Assembly: GCA_943789455.1 (NCBI GenBank)
Contig: CALSUE010000009.1
Span: 35,263 to 99,262, forward strand
Direction: 5' to 3'
Length of the DNA: 64,000 nt
From: an uncultured Flavobacteriaceae bacterium
GTDB taxonomy: Bacteria > Bacteroidota > Bacteroidia > Flavobacteriales > Flavobacteriaceae
Shown: in pieces, positions 1-7,654 of the stretch
Numbering within the stretch: position 1 is the first letter of the stretch
How the letters are laid out: each line of letters opens with the position of its first letter
The notes under the pieces: model-generated
The model's database searches: none
Told to the model about the DNA's origin: nothing
The model's input: only the letters and a program-made list of their open reading frames with translations
Position numbers and translations under genes: made by a program

Positions 1-1
1 A

Positions 2-682
2 CACAGCGCAGATCTAGTATTTGTAACTATTCCTGTTGATGTTACCTTAAAGGTATTACCTAAAGTATTAGATATTATTCACGATAATTCATTGGTTATA
101 GATGTTGGTTCTACTAAAAAACGTATTTGTGAGGTTGTTAAAAACCATCCGAAAAGAAGAAACTTTTTAGCAGCTCACCCAATTGCTGGGACAGAATTTT
201 CAGGGCCAAAATCAGCTTTGAAAGGATTATTTAAAGAAAAAACAAATATCATTTGTGAGGTAGAGAAGACGGCTTTTAAATTACAAGAAAAGGCTTTAGA
301 GATTTTCTCTAAAATAGGGATGAGAATTCGATATATGGATGCTGTTTCCCATGACAAACATATTGCATATGTATCTCACTTATCTCACATTAGTTCTTTT
401 ATGTTGGGTAAAACAGTGATAGATAAAGAAAAAAATGAACGTGATATTTTTGATATGGCAGGAAGTGGATTTGAATCTACGGTAAGATTGGCCAAGAGTT
501 CTCCCGCAATGTGGACCCCTATTTTCGAACAAAATAAAGACAATATAGTTGAGACTCTGGAGGAATATATTGGAAATTTAAAACAATTTAAAAAATTGAT
601 GGAAGAGCATAAATTTGATCAAGTTTTTGATGAGATGCAAAAAACAAATCATATTGCAACAATACTTAAGGGAATTAAATAA
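2..682 (+). CDS. tyrA: Prephenate dehydrogenase (5' truncated by window edge)
   Basis: Converts prephenate to 4-hydroxyphenylpyruvate in tyrosine synthesis. The reading frame is open from base 2, so the gene begins outside the window and about 226 C-terminal residues are visible, including the end of the Rossmann domain (ADLVFVTIPVDVTLKVLP). The family motifs HPIAGTEFSGP and the later SHLSHISSF histidine motif are both present. The in-frame TTG at 92 is internal, not the start. It is followed 60 bases later by the DAHP synthase/chorismate mutase gene on the same strand, so the two likely form the end of an aromatic amino acid operon. Identification is confident from motifs and context. Confidence 0.93.
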   Translation, partial: HSADLVFVTIPVDVTLKVLPKVLDIIHDNSLVIDVGSTKKRICEVVKNHPKRRNFLAAHPIAGTEFSGPKSALKGLFKEKTNIICEVEKTAFKLQEKALEIFSKIGMRIRYMDAVSHDKHIAYVSHLSHISSFMLGKTVIDKEKNERDIFDMAGSGFESTVRLAKSSPAMWTPIFEQNKDNIVETLEEYIGNLKQFKKLMEEHKFDQVFDEMQKTNHIATILKGIK

Positions 683-742
683 CACCTATGAATTTAGGGA
701 TACTAAATATTAAAAACAAAAAGCAAAATTTAATAAGTAAAG

Positions 743-1825
743 ATGAAGAATACAAAAGAATTAAGAACATGGTTGGATGATTTAAGTTTAGATCACCCAC
801 TCGTAGTAGCAGGGCCTTGTAGTGCAGAAACAGAAGATCAAGTATTAAAGATCGCGCACGAACTAAAAGATTCTGATGTAAACTATTTTAGGGCTGGAAT
901 TTGGAAGCCAAGAACACGTCCAGGGAATTTTGAAGGCGTAGGAGCTTTAGGTTTAAAGTGGCTTCAAAAAGTAAAAGCAGAAACAGGAATGAAGACTGCA
1001 ACAGAGGTAGCTAACGCTGCTCATGTGAAGTTAGCTTTGGAACATGATATAGATTTATTATGGATTGGTGCAAGATCTACAGTAAGTCCTTTTATTGTTC
1101 AAGAAATTGCAGATGCTTTAAAAGGTACAGATAAGATAGTATTAGTAAAGAATCCAGTAAATCCAGATTTAGCTCTTTGGCTTGGAGGAATAGAAAGATT
1201 ATATTCCGCTGATATTAAAAATTTAGGAGTAATCCACAGAGGTTTTTCTACCTACGAGAAAACAAGATACCGTAACAATCCAGAATGGCAAATTGCCATT
1301 GAATTACAAAATCGTTTTCCAGATTTACCACTAATATGTGATCCATCTCATATTACAGGAAAAAGAGATATGATTTTTGAAGTGTCACAAACAGCTTTAG
1401 ATTTAAACTTTAATGGTTTAATGATTGAAACCCATGTAGATCCAGATAATGCGTGGAGTGATGCAGCCCAGCAAGTAACGCCAGATACTCTTATTCAAAT
1501 GATGGAAGATTTAAAAATTAGAAAAGAAACTGATACAGAGGCTGAATATAGAAATTCATTAAATACACTAAGAACTCAGATTGATGTGATTGATCATCAA
1601 TTGATAGATATTTTAGGGAAACGTATGAAAATAGCTGACACCATTGGAGCGCTTAAAAAAGATAAGAATGTTGCGGTACTTCAATCTAAGAGATGGAATG
1701 AGATTTTAGGGAAAATGATTCTTGAAGGAGAGCAGAACAAGCTAAGCGAGGAATTTATTCTAAGAGTGTTTAAAGCCATTCACCAAGAATCGATTAATCA
1801 TCAAGAAAAAATAATGAATGGATAA
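743..1825 (+). CDS. Bifunctional 3-deoxy-7-phosphoheptulonate synthase / chorismate mutase
   Basis: Catalyses the first step of the shikimate pathway (PEP + erythrose 4-phosphate) and the chorismate to prephenate branch step. The N-terminal DAHP synthase barrel (residues about 1-262, with VVAGPCSAE and GIWKPRTRPG) is followed by an AroQ-type chorismate mutase from about residue 268 to 350 (LRTQIDVIDHQLIDILGKRM). The order, mutase at the C-terminus, is the one known from Bacteroidetes such as Porphyromonas; Bacillus has the reverse order. A fused mutase usually acts as the feedback sensor for prephenate. Length of 360 residues is normal. It ends at a strong intrinsic terminator and is probably cotranscribed with tyrA. 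Confidence 0.95.
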   Translation: MKNTKELRTWLDDLSLDHPLVVAGPCSAETEDQVLKIAHELKDSDVNYFRAGIWKPRTRPGNFEGVGALGLKWLQKVKAETGMKTATEVANAAHVKLALEHDIDLLWIGARSTVSPFIVQEIADALKGTDKIVLVKNPVNPDLALWLGGIERLYSADIKNLGVIHRGFSTYEKTRYRNNPEWQIAIELQNRFPDLPLICDPSHITGKRDMIFEVSQTALDLNFNGLMIETHVDPDNAWSDAAQQVTPDTLIQMMEDLKIRKETDTEAEYRNSLNTLRTQIDVIDHQLIDILGKRMKIADTIGALKKDKNVAVLQSKRWNEILGKMILEGEQNKLSEEFILRVFKAIHQESINHQEKIMNG

Positions 1826-1826
1826 T

Positions 1827-1853
1827 AAAAAAGCGGCTATTAGCCGCTTTTTT
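1827..1853 (+). terminator. Intrinsic terminator after the DAHP synthase/mutase gene
   Basis: A 13-base inverted repeat (core AGCGGCTA / TAGCCGCT) with an A-rich left arm and a T run on the right. The A/T flanks make it bidirectional, so it also serves the convergent gene that ends at 1861. Confidence 0.92.
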
Positions 1854-1860
1854 ATTTTTA

Positions 1861-2322
1861 TTATTCTTTCAACTTTTTAAAGATATATCGTGTAATAAAG
1901 ATTCCTTTACCGTCATTTTTTCCTGCATCACTTTCAACTGCACTAGAAACAAAAGCCAATTCCCACCCGCTTGAAGACATGGTATTAATTTTTGAGGTTA
2001 TTACTGCATCATTTGCTGCAATATTTTGAAAACGAATTCCAGCTATATTGAAGAAATTTAGCAATTTCGTTTCTTCAAAATTCTTAATTCTAATATCTGA
2101 GCGATCAGATTTATTTCTTTTATCTTTTACATTTTTTCCATCTGTTCTCTGAGAGGTAAAGTCTTGGTAGTTACGTGCTTCATTGGTGCTAATCAATCTA
2201 GACCTACCTGTACCACTAGGAATAATAGATTCTACACTGGTAATAACTTGGTATTCATAAGATTGAGCTTCACTAACAAACACAAAGCTTAACATCGCAA
2301 TAAATAAATAAATTTTTTTCAT
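1861..2322 (-). CDS. Small exported protein of unknown function
   Basis: 153 residues beginning with a clear Sec signal peptide (MKKIYLFIAMLSFVFVSEAQ, cleavage probably after SEA). The mature part is polar and lysine/serine rich, with a C-terminal portion containing SSSGWELAFVSS and ITRYIFKK, which resembles small alpha/beta folds but matches no family I recognise. It stands alone, convergent with the aromatic operon and divergent from rsgA. I see no catalytic motif. It is most likely periplasmic or surface-exposed; no function is assigned. Confidence 0.75.
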   Translation of the reverse strand: MKKIYLFIAMLSFVFVSEAQSYEYQVITSVESIIPSGTGRSRLISTNEARNYQDFTSQRTDGKNVKDKRNKSDRSDIRIKNFEETKLLNFFNIAGIRFQNIAANDAVITSKINTMSSSGWELAFVSSAVESDAGKNDGKGIFITRYIFKKLKE

Positions 2323-2391
2323 AATTAAATTTGTTTTAAAATTGACTTTGAATCTACAAAATTTTAAATAAGAATTGATTTACTTTGCTAA

Positions 2392-3336
2392 ATGACAGGA
2401 ACTGTTTATAAATCTACTGGAAGTTGGTATTTTGTTAAGTCTGAAAGTGGCTTGTTTTATCGCTGTAGAATAAAAGGAAAGTTTAGGTTAAAGGGTATTA
2501 AAAGTACTAACCCTATAGCCGTAGGTGATGAAGTGGAATTTGATATTGAAACTAAAGGTGATGAAGAAGTAGGGGTTATTAAATTAATTCATGAAAGAAA
2601 AAACTACATAGTTCGTAAATCAGTAAATTTATCTAAACAAACACAAATAATTGCTTCAAATATAGATTTAGCATTTTTATTGATTACCATAAATAACCCA
2701 CCAACGCTATCCACATTTATAGACCGTTTTCTTGTTACTGCACAAGCGTATTCTATTGAAGTAATTTTAGTGTTTAATAAAATTGACACCTATCAATTAG
2801 AACAGCAATCAGAGATATCATATTTAAAAGATATTTACGAGCCCATTGGCTATACTTGTGTGGAGGTTTCAGCAAAAGAAAACACCAATATTGAAGTCAT
2901 TAAAAGTTTGATGAAACAAAAGACAAGTATGTTTTCTGGTCATTCTGGTGTTGGAAAGACAACTTTATTAAATGCTATTGAGCCAGGTTTAAATTTAAAA
3001 ACAAAACAAATATCAGATCAACATCAGCAAGGGCAGCATACCACTACTTTTGCGGAAATGTTTGATTTAAGTTTTGATGCAAAAATTATTGATACACCAG
3101 GAATTAAAGGATTTGGTGTTGTAGCCATAGAAAAGGAGGAGCTAGGAGATTATTTCACTGAGTTTTTTGCTTTGAAGAGTGGTTGTAAGTTTCATAATTG
3201 TATTCACGTAAACGAACCCCAATGTGCCGTAAAGGATGCTTTAGAGGATGAAAAAATATCTTGGTCTCGATATAAAAGTTATCTTCAAATCTTAGAAGGT
3301 GAGGAGGAAAATTATAGAACTGATATCTGGGAATAG
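2392..3336 (+). CDS. rsgA: Ribosome small-subunit GTPase RsgA
   Basis: Circularly permuted GTPase that helps late 30S subunit maturation. The permuted motif order is visible: an N-terminal OB fold (residues 1-75), then G4 NKID near residue 129, G1 GHSGVGKT at 183-190, G3 DTPG near 234, and a C-terminal zinc knuckle with Cys265 and the following CKFHNC-type ligands. Length of 314 residues is standard. The 3' end is followed closely by dtd, whose ATG is 32 bases downstream. A -7-like box TTACTTTG at 2380-2387 ends four bases before the ATG, suggesting a leaderless or nearly leaderless mRNA. Confidence 0.96.
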   Translation: MTGTVYKSTGSWYFVKSESGLFYRCRIKGKFRLKGIKSTNPIAVGDEVEFDIETKGDEEVGVIKLIHERKNYIVRKSVNLSKQTQIIASNIDLAFLLITINNPPTLSTFIDRFLVTAQAYSIEVILVFNKIDTYQLEQQSEISYLKDIYEPIGYTCVEVSAKENTNIEVIKSLMKQKTSMFSGHSGVGKTTLLNAIEPGLNLKTKQISDQHQQGQHTTTFAEMFDLSFDAKIIDTPGIKGFGVVAIEKEELGDYFTEFFALKSGCKFHNCIHVNEPQCAVKDALEDEKISWSRYKSYLQILEGEEENYRTDIWE

Positions 3337-3367
3337 CTGTTTATATACCTTTAAAAATAAAAATTTA

Positions 3368-3820
3368 ATGAAAGTCGTAATTCAGCGAGTATCTAAAGCC
3401 AGTGTATCTGTAGATAATAAAATTATAGCTTCTATTCAGCAAGGGGTTTTAATTCTACTTGGTATTGAAGCCCAGGATACACAAGTTGATATTGATTGGC
3501 TTTCAAATAAAATAATTAATCTTAGAATTTTTGATGATCAAAATGGGGTCATGAATGATTCCCTACTCAAAGTAAATGGAGATGTAATTGTGGTTAGTCA
3601 ATTTACACTGCATGCATCTACTAAAAAAGGGAATAGACCCAGTTATATAAAATCAGCTAAGCCAACTCTAGCTTTTCCTTTGTATCAAAAGTTTATCTCT
3701 ACTTTAGAATCTAAACTGAGTAAAAAAGTTCAAACAGGAGAGTTTGGCGCTCATATGTCTTTAGAGATTCATAATGATGGCCCAGTAACAATTACTTTAG
3801 ATACAAAAAATAAATTTTAA
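3368..3820 (+). CDS. dtd: D-aminoacyl-tRNA deacylase
   Basis: Removes D-amino acids (and glycine from tRNA-Ala) mischarged on tRNA. The family start MKVVIQRVSKASVSV fixes the ATG at 3368; an in-frame upstream extension to 3299 would overlap rsgA and has no family similarity. The SQFTL motif (VSQFTLHAST) and the Gly-cisPro region (KKGNRPSY) that make up the active site are both present. Length of 150 residues is typical. Downstream of rsgA on the same strand, so likely cotranscribed. Confidence 0.96.
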   Translation: MKVVIQRVSKASVSVDNKIIASIQQGVLILLGIEAQDTQVDIDWLSNKIINLRIFDDQNGVMNDSLLKVNGDVIVVSQFTLHASTKKGNRPSYIKSAKPTLAFPLYQKFISTLESKLSKKVQTGEFGAHMSLEIHNDGPVTITLDTKNKF

Positions 3821-3828
3821 CATTTTTT

Positions 3829-3846
3829 TAGTTTCCATGGAAACTA
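3829..3846. promoter_or_regulatory. 18-bp perfect palindrome, probable operator of the YceI gene
   Basis: TAGTTTCCATGGAAACTA is a perfect 18-base palindrome placed over the -33 region of the TATTTTTG promoter that follows it by 8 bases. Size, symmetry and position fit a dimeric repressor of TetR or MarR type. The regulator is not encoded next to it. Confidence 0.75.
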
Positions 3847-3854
3847 TATTAGTA

Positions 3855-3862
3855 TATTTTTG
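3855..3862 (+). promoter_or_regulatory. -7 element of the YceI lipoprotein promoter
   Basis: TATTTTTG matches the Bacteroidetes TAnnTTTG -7 element exactly and lies 27 bases before the ATG at 3890. The expected -33 position is occupied by the palindrome at 3829-3846. Confidence 0.6.
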
Positions 3863-3889
3863 TTGAAAACAAATTAATTTAATATACTA

Positions 3890-4522
3890 ATGAAAAAAAT
3901 ACTATCATTATCGATTATTGCTCTTGCTTTACTTTTTTCTTGTAAAGGAGAAAAGAAAGAAAAAATTGTTGTTAAGGAAGAAGTTAAGGTTGAAGAAACT
4001 ATTATGGTAAATAATGTAGATTTAACTACTTCTGTAATGACATGGAAAGGAACAAAACCAACGGGTTCTCATGATGGAATAGTTTCTTTTTCGAGTGGAG
4101 GTATGATTGTTGAAAATGGTGTTTTAAAAGAAGGTGAATTTGTAATAGACATGAGCACCATAAAAAACCTTGACATGGAGGGAAGTGATGGTGCAGGAAA
4201 AATTGAAAAACATTTAAAAGCAGCAGATTTTTTTGATGTTGAAATGTATCCAACTTCTAAATTTGTAATAACATCGGTGCTAGATGTTGAAGGTAACACG
4301 GCAGTTACAGGAAACTTAACTATCAAAGATGTAACAAAAAGTATCACAATACCTGCCACTGTATCAACAACAGATGGCATAACAACCTTTAAAAGTGAAT
4401 TATTCAATATAGACCGTGCAGATTTTAATGTAAAGTACGGTTCTAAAAGATGGATAGAAGGGTTGAAGGACAAGTTTATTGACGATCTCGTAGAGATGTC
4501 TTTTGTAGTAATTTCAAAATAA
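3890..4522 (+). CDS. YceI-family lipoprotein
   Basis: A 210-residue lipoprotein: signal MKKILSLSIIALALLFSC with lipobox Cys18, then an acidic/lysine-rich linker and a YceI lipocalin-like beta barrel from about residue 38 (DLTTSVMTWKGTKPTGSHDGIVSF, the VTGNLTIKDVTKSI strand, and a C-terminal DLVEMSFVVISK). YceI barrels bind isoprenoid or other long lipids; the ligand here is not determinable. It has its own promoter overlapped by an 18-bp palindrome and is followed 19 bases later by a tiny CDGSH gene, likely on the same mRNA. Confidence 0.92.
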   Translation: MKKILSLSIIALALLFSCKGEKKEKIVVKEEVKVEETIMVNNVDLTTSVMTWKGTKPTGSHDGIVSFSSGGMIVENGVLKEGEFVIDMSTIKNLDMEGSDGAGKIEKHLKAADFFDVEMYPTSKFVITSVLDVEGNTAVTGNLTIKDVTKSITIPATVSTTDGITTFKSELFNIDRADFNVKYGSKRWIEGLKDKFIDDLVEMSFVVISK

Positions 4523-4541
4523 CCATTTAAATTTATATAGT

Positions 4542-4634
4542 ATGAAAAATCTTAAAATTGAGAGACCAAAATGTGGATGTGGAAACACATCAGATTCACA
4601 AGGATTTTGTGACGGATCACATTCAAACAAGTAA
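4542..4634 (+). CDS. CDGSH iron-sulfur miniprotein, 30 residues
   Basis: A complete 30-codon ORF whose product is little more than one CDGSH [2Fe-2S] motif: after a 10-residue lead (MKNLKIERPK) comes CGCGNTSDSQGFCDGSH, giving the three-Cys one-His ligand set. Compared with the usual C-x-C-x2-(S/T)-x3-P-x-C-D-G-x-H spacing there is one extra residue between the second and third Cys, and the proline is absent. It sits 19 bases after the YceI lipoprotein gene and directly before a terminator, so it is probably the last gene of that transcript. Redox or electron-transfer role is inferred only from the motif. Confidence 0.82.
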   Translation: MKNLKIERPKCGCGNTSDSQGFCDGSHSNK

Positions 4635-4635
4635 G

Positions 4636-4672
4636 AAAAAAAGCTCAAAACAATGTTTTGAGCTTTCTTTTT
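4636..4672. terminator. Bidirectional intrinsic terminator
   Basis: A 12-base inverted repeat (AAAGCTCAAAAC / GTTTTGAGCTTT, loop AAT) flanked by an A run and a T run. It serves the YceI-CDGSH transcript and the convergent Lrp gene. Confidence 0.9.
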
Positions 4673-5129
4673 ATAATTGAATTTCTGTAGTATTCTTAAC
4701 TTGTGCTATACTAAAAGTACTATGCGTACTTCCAATGTGTTTAATAGTAGTTAGTTTAGTAACCATAAACTCTCTATAGGCTTTCATATCAGACACATGA
4801 ATTTTTATGATATAATCATAATCACCACTTACGTGAAAACATTCAGAAACTTCATCTAGTTTTAAAATTTCTTTCTCAAAATTAGACAAGAACTCTTTAG
4901 AATGCTGCAATAGTTTTATATGGCAAAAAATAAGAAATGATTTGTTAATTTTTTCCTTATCTATTATAGCCACATATTTTTTTATGACACCTTCTTTTTC
5001 TAATTTTTTTATTCTTTCATATACAGCTGTTACCGATAAATTTAATTGTAAAGAAAGCTGTTTACTAGTTTGTTTACTGTCATTTTGAAGTAGACTAATT
5101 AATTTTTTATCGATATGATCTAATTTCAT
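4671..5129 (-). CDS. Lrp/AsnC-family transcriptional regulator
   Basis: 152 residues with the N-terminal winged helix-turn-helix of the Lrp family (LDHIDKKLISLLQNDSKQTSKQLS, then LSVTAVYERIKKLEKEGVI) and a C-terminal RAM ligand-binding domain (CFHVSGDYDYIIKIHVSDM). Such proteins bind an amino acid and control its metabolism, and usually regulate themselves and their divergent neighbour. Here the divergent neighbour is a PLP-dependent trans-sulfuration enzyme, so methionine, cysteine or a related amino acid is the likely effector (inference). An AT-rich inverted repeat lies 45-64 bases upstream of its ATG. Confidence 0.94.
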   Translation of the reverse strand: MKLDHIDKKLISLLQNDSKQTSKQLSLQLNLSVTAVYERIKKLEKEGVIKKYVAIIDKEKINKSFLIFCHIKLLQHSKEFLSNFEKEILKLDEVSECFHVSGDYDYIIKIHVSDMKAYREFMVTKLTTIKHIGSTHSTFSIAQVKNTTEIQL

Positions 5130-5173
5130 TTGTATGTCTTTTTATTAGATTTTATTTTAAAAATTATAAAGCG

Positions 5174-5193
5174 AAAAATTTTCTAAAATTTTT
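5174..5193. promoter_or_regulatory. AT-rich inverted repeat between Lrp regulator and PLP enzyme
   Basis: Nine-base arms AAAAATTTT and AAAATTTTT separated by CT form a perfect inverted repeat, upstream of the Lrp ATG (5129). Lrp family operators are AT-rich dyads, so this is a candidate autoregulatory site. The low complexity means a chance origin cannot be excluded. Confidence 0.45.
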
Positions 5194-5273
5194 AATTAAA
5201 ATGTAAAAATAAAGATTTATAGTTTATAATTTATGTATTTAAATTAAAAATAAACTGTTATTGTGTGTGATAG

Positions 5274-5304
5274 TTGATAAATTATCTATTTATAATTAAA
5301 TTTG
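5274..5304 (+). promoter_or_regulatory. Promoter of the trans-sulfuration PLP enzyme
   Basis: TTG at 5274-5276, a 20-base spacer, and TAAATTTG at 5297-5304 match the flavobacterial -33/-7 consensus. Transcription would start near 5310, which supports the ATG at 5322 and rules out the upstream in-frame TTG at 5274. Confidence 0.75.
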
Positions 5305-5321
5305 ATAAAAATACTTCAGAT

Positions 5322-6545
5322 ATGAGTTTCAATCCAGCAGACAATATTCAAGATCTTCAAAATTTTGGAGAATTTGGAGGTGTAAACCCTTCAATATCAG
5401 ATTCATCAACCTATACTTTTATGGCAGCCAAAACCATGGCTGATACTTTTGAGGGAAATACAGATGGTTGTCATTTATATTCTCGTCACACCACACCAAG
5501 TAATTTATGTTTAGGGGATGCACTAGCTGCTATGGAAGGAACAGAAACAGCCAATGTGTCTGCATCAGGAATGGGAGCTATTACCCCCGTATTATTACAA
5601 TTATGTGGCGCAGGTGATCATATTGTATCTAGTAGAACAATTTACGGAGGTACCTATGCATTTTTAAAGAACTTTACACCTAGGTTAGCCATTCAAACTT
5701 CTTTTGTTGATATCACAAATTTAGAAATCGTGGAGGCAGCAATCACTGAGAATACCAAGGTTTTATATTGTGAATCTGTGAGTAATCCTTTGTTAGAGGT
5801 TGCAGATATTAAAGGATTAGCAGTTTTAGCAAAAAAGCATAAGTTAACCTTAGTAGTAGACAATACATTTTCACCATTATCCATTTCTCCAATTCAATTG
5901 GGAGCAGATGTTGTGGTGCATAGTCTAACTAAATTTATTAATGGTTCTTCAGACGCAGTAGGTGGTGTTGTTTGTGGAAGTCAAGAATTTATAGATCAAT
6001 TAAGAAGTGTCATAGATGGTGCTTGTATGCTTTTGGGATCTACCATGGATAGCCTTCGTGCTTCCTCAATTTTAAAGAATTTAAGAACACTTCATATTCG
6101 TATGAAGCAGCACAGTTATAATGCTTCTTATTTAGCCAATAAGTTTGAAGCTGATGGTATAAAAACAGTATATCCTGGTCTAGAATCGCATCCATCGCAT
6201 CAATTATTTACTTCTATGATGAATACTGAGTATGGATATGGAGGCATGTTAACAATAGATGCAGGTTCTCTAGAAAAAGCCAATGCACTCATGGAAGCTA
6301 TGCAACAAAATAATGTTGGTTATTTAGCAGTAAGTTTAGGTTTTTATAAAACATTATTTTCTGCTCCAGGAACGTCAACTTCTTCAGAAATTCCTGAAGA
6401 AGAACAAGTAGAAATGGGTTTATCTGATGGCTTAATTCGTTTTTCTATTGGGTTAGATAATAATATTGAAAGAACGTATCAGACCATAAAAACGTGCATG
6501 AAAGAAGTGGGCGTATTAACGAGTGAATCTTTCGTTTCAAATTAA
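5322..6545 (+). CDS. Cys/Met metabolism PLP-dependent enzyme (methionine gamma-lyase-like)
   Basis: 407 residues of the trans-sulfuration fold. The PLP lysine is Lys204 in VVHSLTKFING, preceded by the VVDNTFSP aspartate that contacts the cofactor ring. Members cleave or form C-S bonds in methionine, cysteine or homoserine derivatives. Two active-site segments depart from the best known members: the usual YxRxGNPT is YSRHTTPS, and the cysteine that marks canonical methionine gamma-lyase (YGCT) is glycine (IYGGTY). The substrate is therefore open. Divergent Lrp-type regulator and its own consensus promoter suggest amino acid-responsive expression. It overlaps the convergent downstream gene by four bases. 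Confidence 0.88.
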   Translation: MSFNPADNIQDLQNFGEFGGVNPSISDSSTYTFMAAKTMADTFEGNTDGCHLYSRHTTPSNLCLGDALAAMEGTETANVSASGMGAITPVLLQLCGAGDHIVSSRTIYGGTYAFLKNFTPRLAIQTSFVDITNLEIVEAAITENTKVLYCESVSNPLLEVADIKGLAVLAKKHKLTLVVDNTFSPLSISPIQLGADVVVHSLTKFINGSSDAVGGVVCGSQEFIDQLRSVIDGACMLLGSTMDSLRASSILKNLRTLHIRMKQHSYNASYLANKFEADGIKTVYPGLESHPSHQLFTSMMNTEYGYGGMLTIDAGSLEKANALMEAMQQNNVGYLAVSLGFYKTLFSAPGTSTSSEIPEEEQVEMGLSDGLIRFSIGLDNNIERTYQTIKTCMKEVGVLTSESFVSN

Positions 6546-7576
6546 AAATCTCTAAAAGCTCTGTAGAATAAATCTTTTGATAATTCTTTCATGTTGCTAT
6601 CTTTAAATCTTTCCTCTGAAAGGCTTTTGGTATTCCATCTTTTTCCTTCCTGGATTAATTCAAAACTAAATAAAGAAGAAGTTGAATCTCTTAGATCTAA
6701 TAATGGGTAGCGTAAATCTTTATAAATAATTTTATTGTCTAGAATACTTAATGTGTAAAATTCATTACTAAACCAACGTAATGTTCTTATGTCTGGATGA
6801 TTAACATCCACAAGAGTATGGTTCTTAGGAATATTTATAAAGTTAATAGGTGAAGTATTGTTATCAAAAATTGAATAAAAAGCTACTCTATAGTTTTTAT
6901 CAGTTTCTGCAACTGCGTACCATAAAACATTGTTTAAAATTGTGGGTTGTGCGCTAAATTTTGAATAGTTAATATTAGCTTTCTGAAAAGACTTTTTAAA
7001 AGTTTGATCTACATAAATTTTATTACCAATGGTAAAGATCATATATGCAGAGCTAAGATAAAGGCCAGCTTTTGTCCATCTTCTTCGTATAGGGTTTTTC
7101 CGATTAAAAAACATGGCAATACTTATACAAAGTAGAAAGGGAAGGGTGTATAGTAGATCTGCTACAGCGATGTTGTTAAAAGCAACTCTGTAATCCGAGA
7201 AGGGTAAAAATAATTGTGTTCCATAAGGAGTGAAACTATCGAGAATTGGGTGGGTAAAAATAGATAAAAAGAACAACCAGATCCAATCTTTTAAATTCGT
7301 AGTCCCTTTTCTTTTAGGCCCATAATCGTAGGCTTTTGAACTTATGAAGCCAAAGATAAAGGCTCCTAAAATTGCAAATATAATAGAATGCATAAACCCT
7401 CTATGAAATGCCAAACTGTCTATTTCATTAGAATAATACAGACTCCCAATAAGTACATCAAGATCCGGAATTGTACCTCCAATAGCACCGAAGAGAATGG
7501 CTTTATTTCCTATTTTTTTTCCTAAAGCTATTTCGCCACAAGCAGCTCCCAAAACAATTTGAGTAATTGAATCCAT
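6542..7576 (-). CDS. Membrane-bound metal-dependent hydrolase, YdjM/DUF457 family
   Basis: 345 residues beginning MDSITQIVLGAACGE. The N-terminal half holds the family motif with candidate metal ligands (GTIPDLDVLIG, then HRGFMHS) and several membrane helices including the IFTHPILDSFTPYGTQL segment; the C-terminal 150 residues are soluble and beta-rich. The family is annotated as membrane-bound hydrolase related to phospholipase C folds, but the substrate is unknown. The ATG at 7576 is chosen over an upstream TTG because a TACATTTG -7 element ends just five bases before it, implying leaderless transcription. Convergent with and overlapping the PLP enzyme gene by four bases. Confidence 0.88.
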   Translation of the reverse strand: MDSITQIVLGAACGEIALGKKIGNKAILFGAIGGTIPDLDVLIGSLYYSNEIDSLAFHRGFMHSIIFAILGAFIFGFISSKAYDYGPKRKGTTNLKDWIWLFFLSIFTHPILDSFTPYGTQLFLPFSDYRVAFNNIAVADLLYTLPFLLCISIAMFFNRKNPIRRRWTKAGLYLSSAYMIFTIGNKIYVDQTFKKSFQKANINYSKFSAQPTILNNVLWYAVAETDKNYRVAFYSIFDNNTSPINFINIPKNHTLVDVNHPDIRTLRWFSNEFYTLSILDNKIIYKDLRYPLLDLRDSTSSLFSFELIQEGKRWNTKSLSEERFKDSNMKELSKDLFYRAFRDF

Positions 7577-7581
7577 GGGTG

Positions 7582-7589
7582 CAAATGTA
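7582..7589 (-). promoter_or_regulatory. -7 element abutting the DUF457 start codon
   Basis: On the minus strand TACATTTG is followed by five bases and then ATG. With the usual distance from -7 box to start site, the mRNA would begin at or next to the ATG. Confidence 0.6.
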
Positions 7590-7654
7590 ACCAACTCATT
7601 TCACTTGCATAGCTTCTTCTAAAATCGTAACATTACAAAACAAAAATTGAAAAT

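Noticed and set aside
4069..4473. Minus-strand ORFs inside the YceI gene
   Set aside because: No family similarity, and they overlap completely with a clear gene with promoter, lipobox and terminator.
5322..6545. Naming the PLP enzyme methionine gamma-lyase outright
   Set aside because: The diagnostic cysteine is glycine, so only the family is supported.
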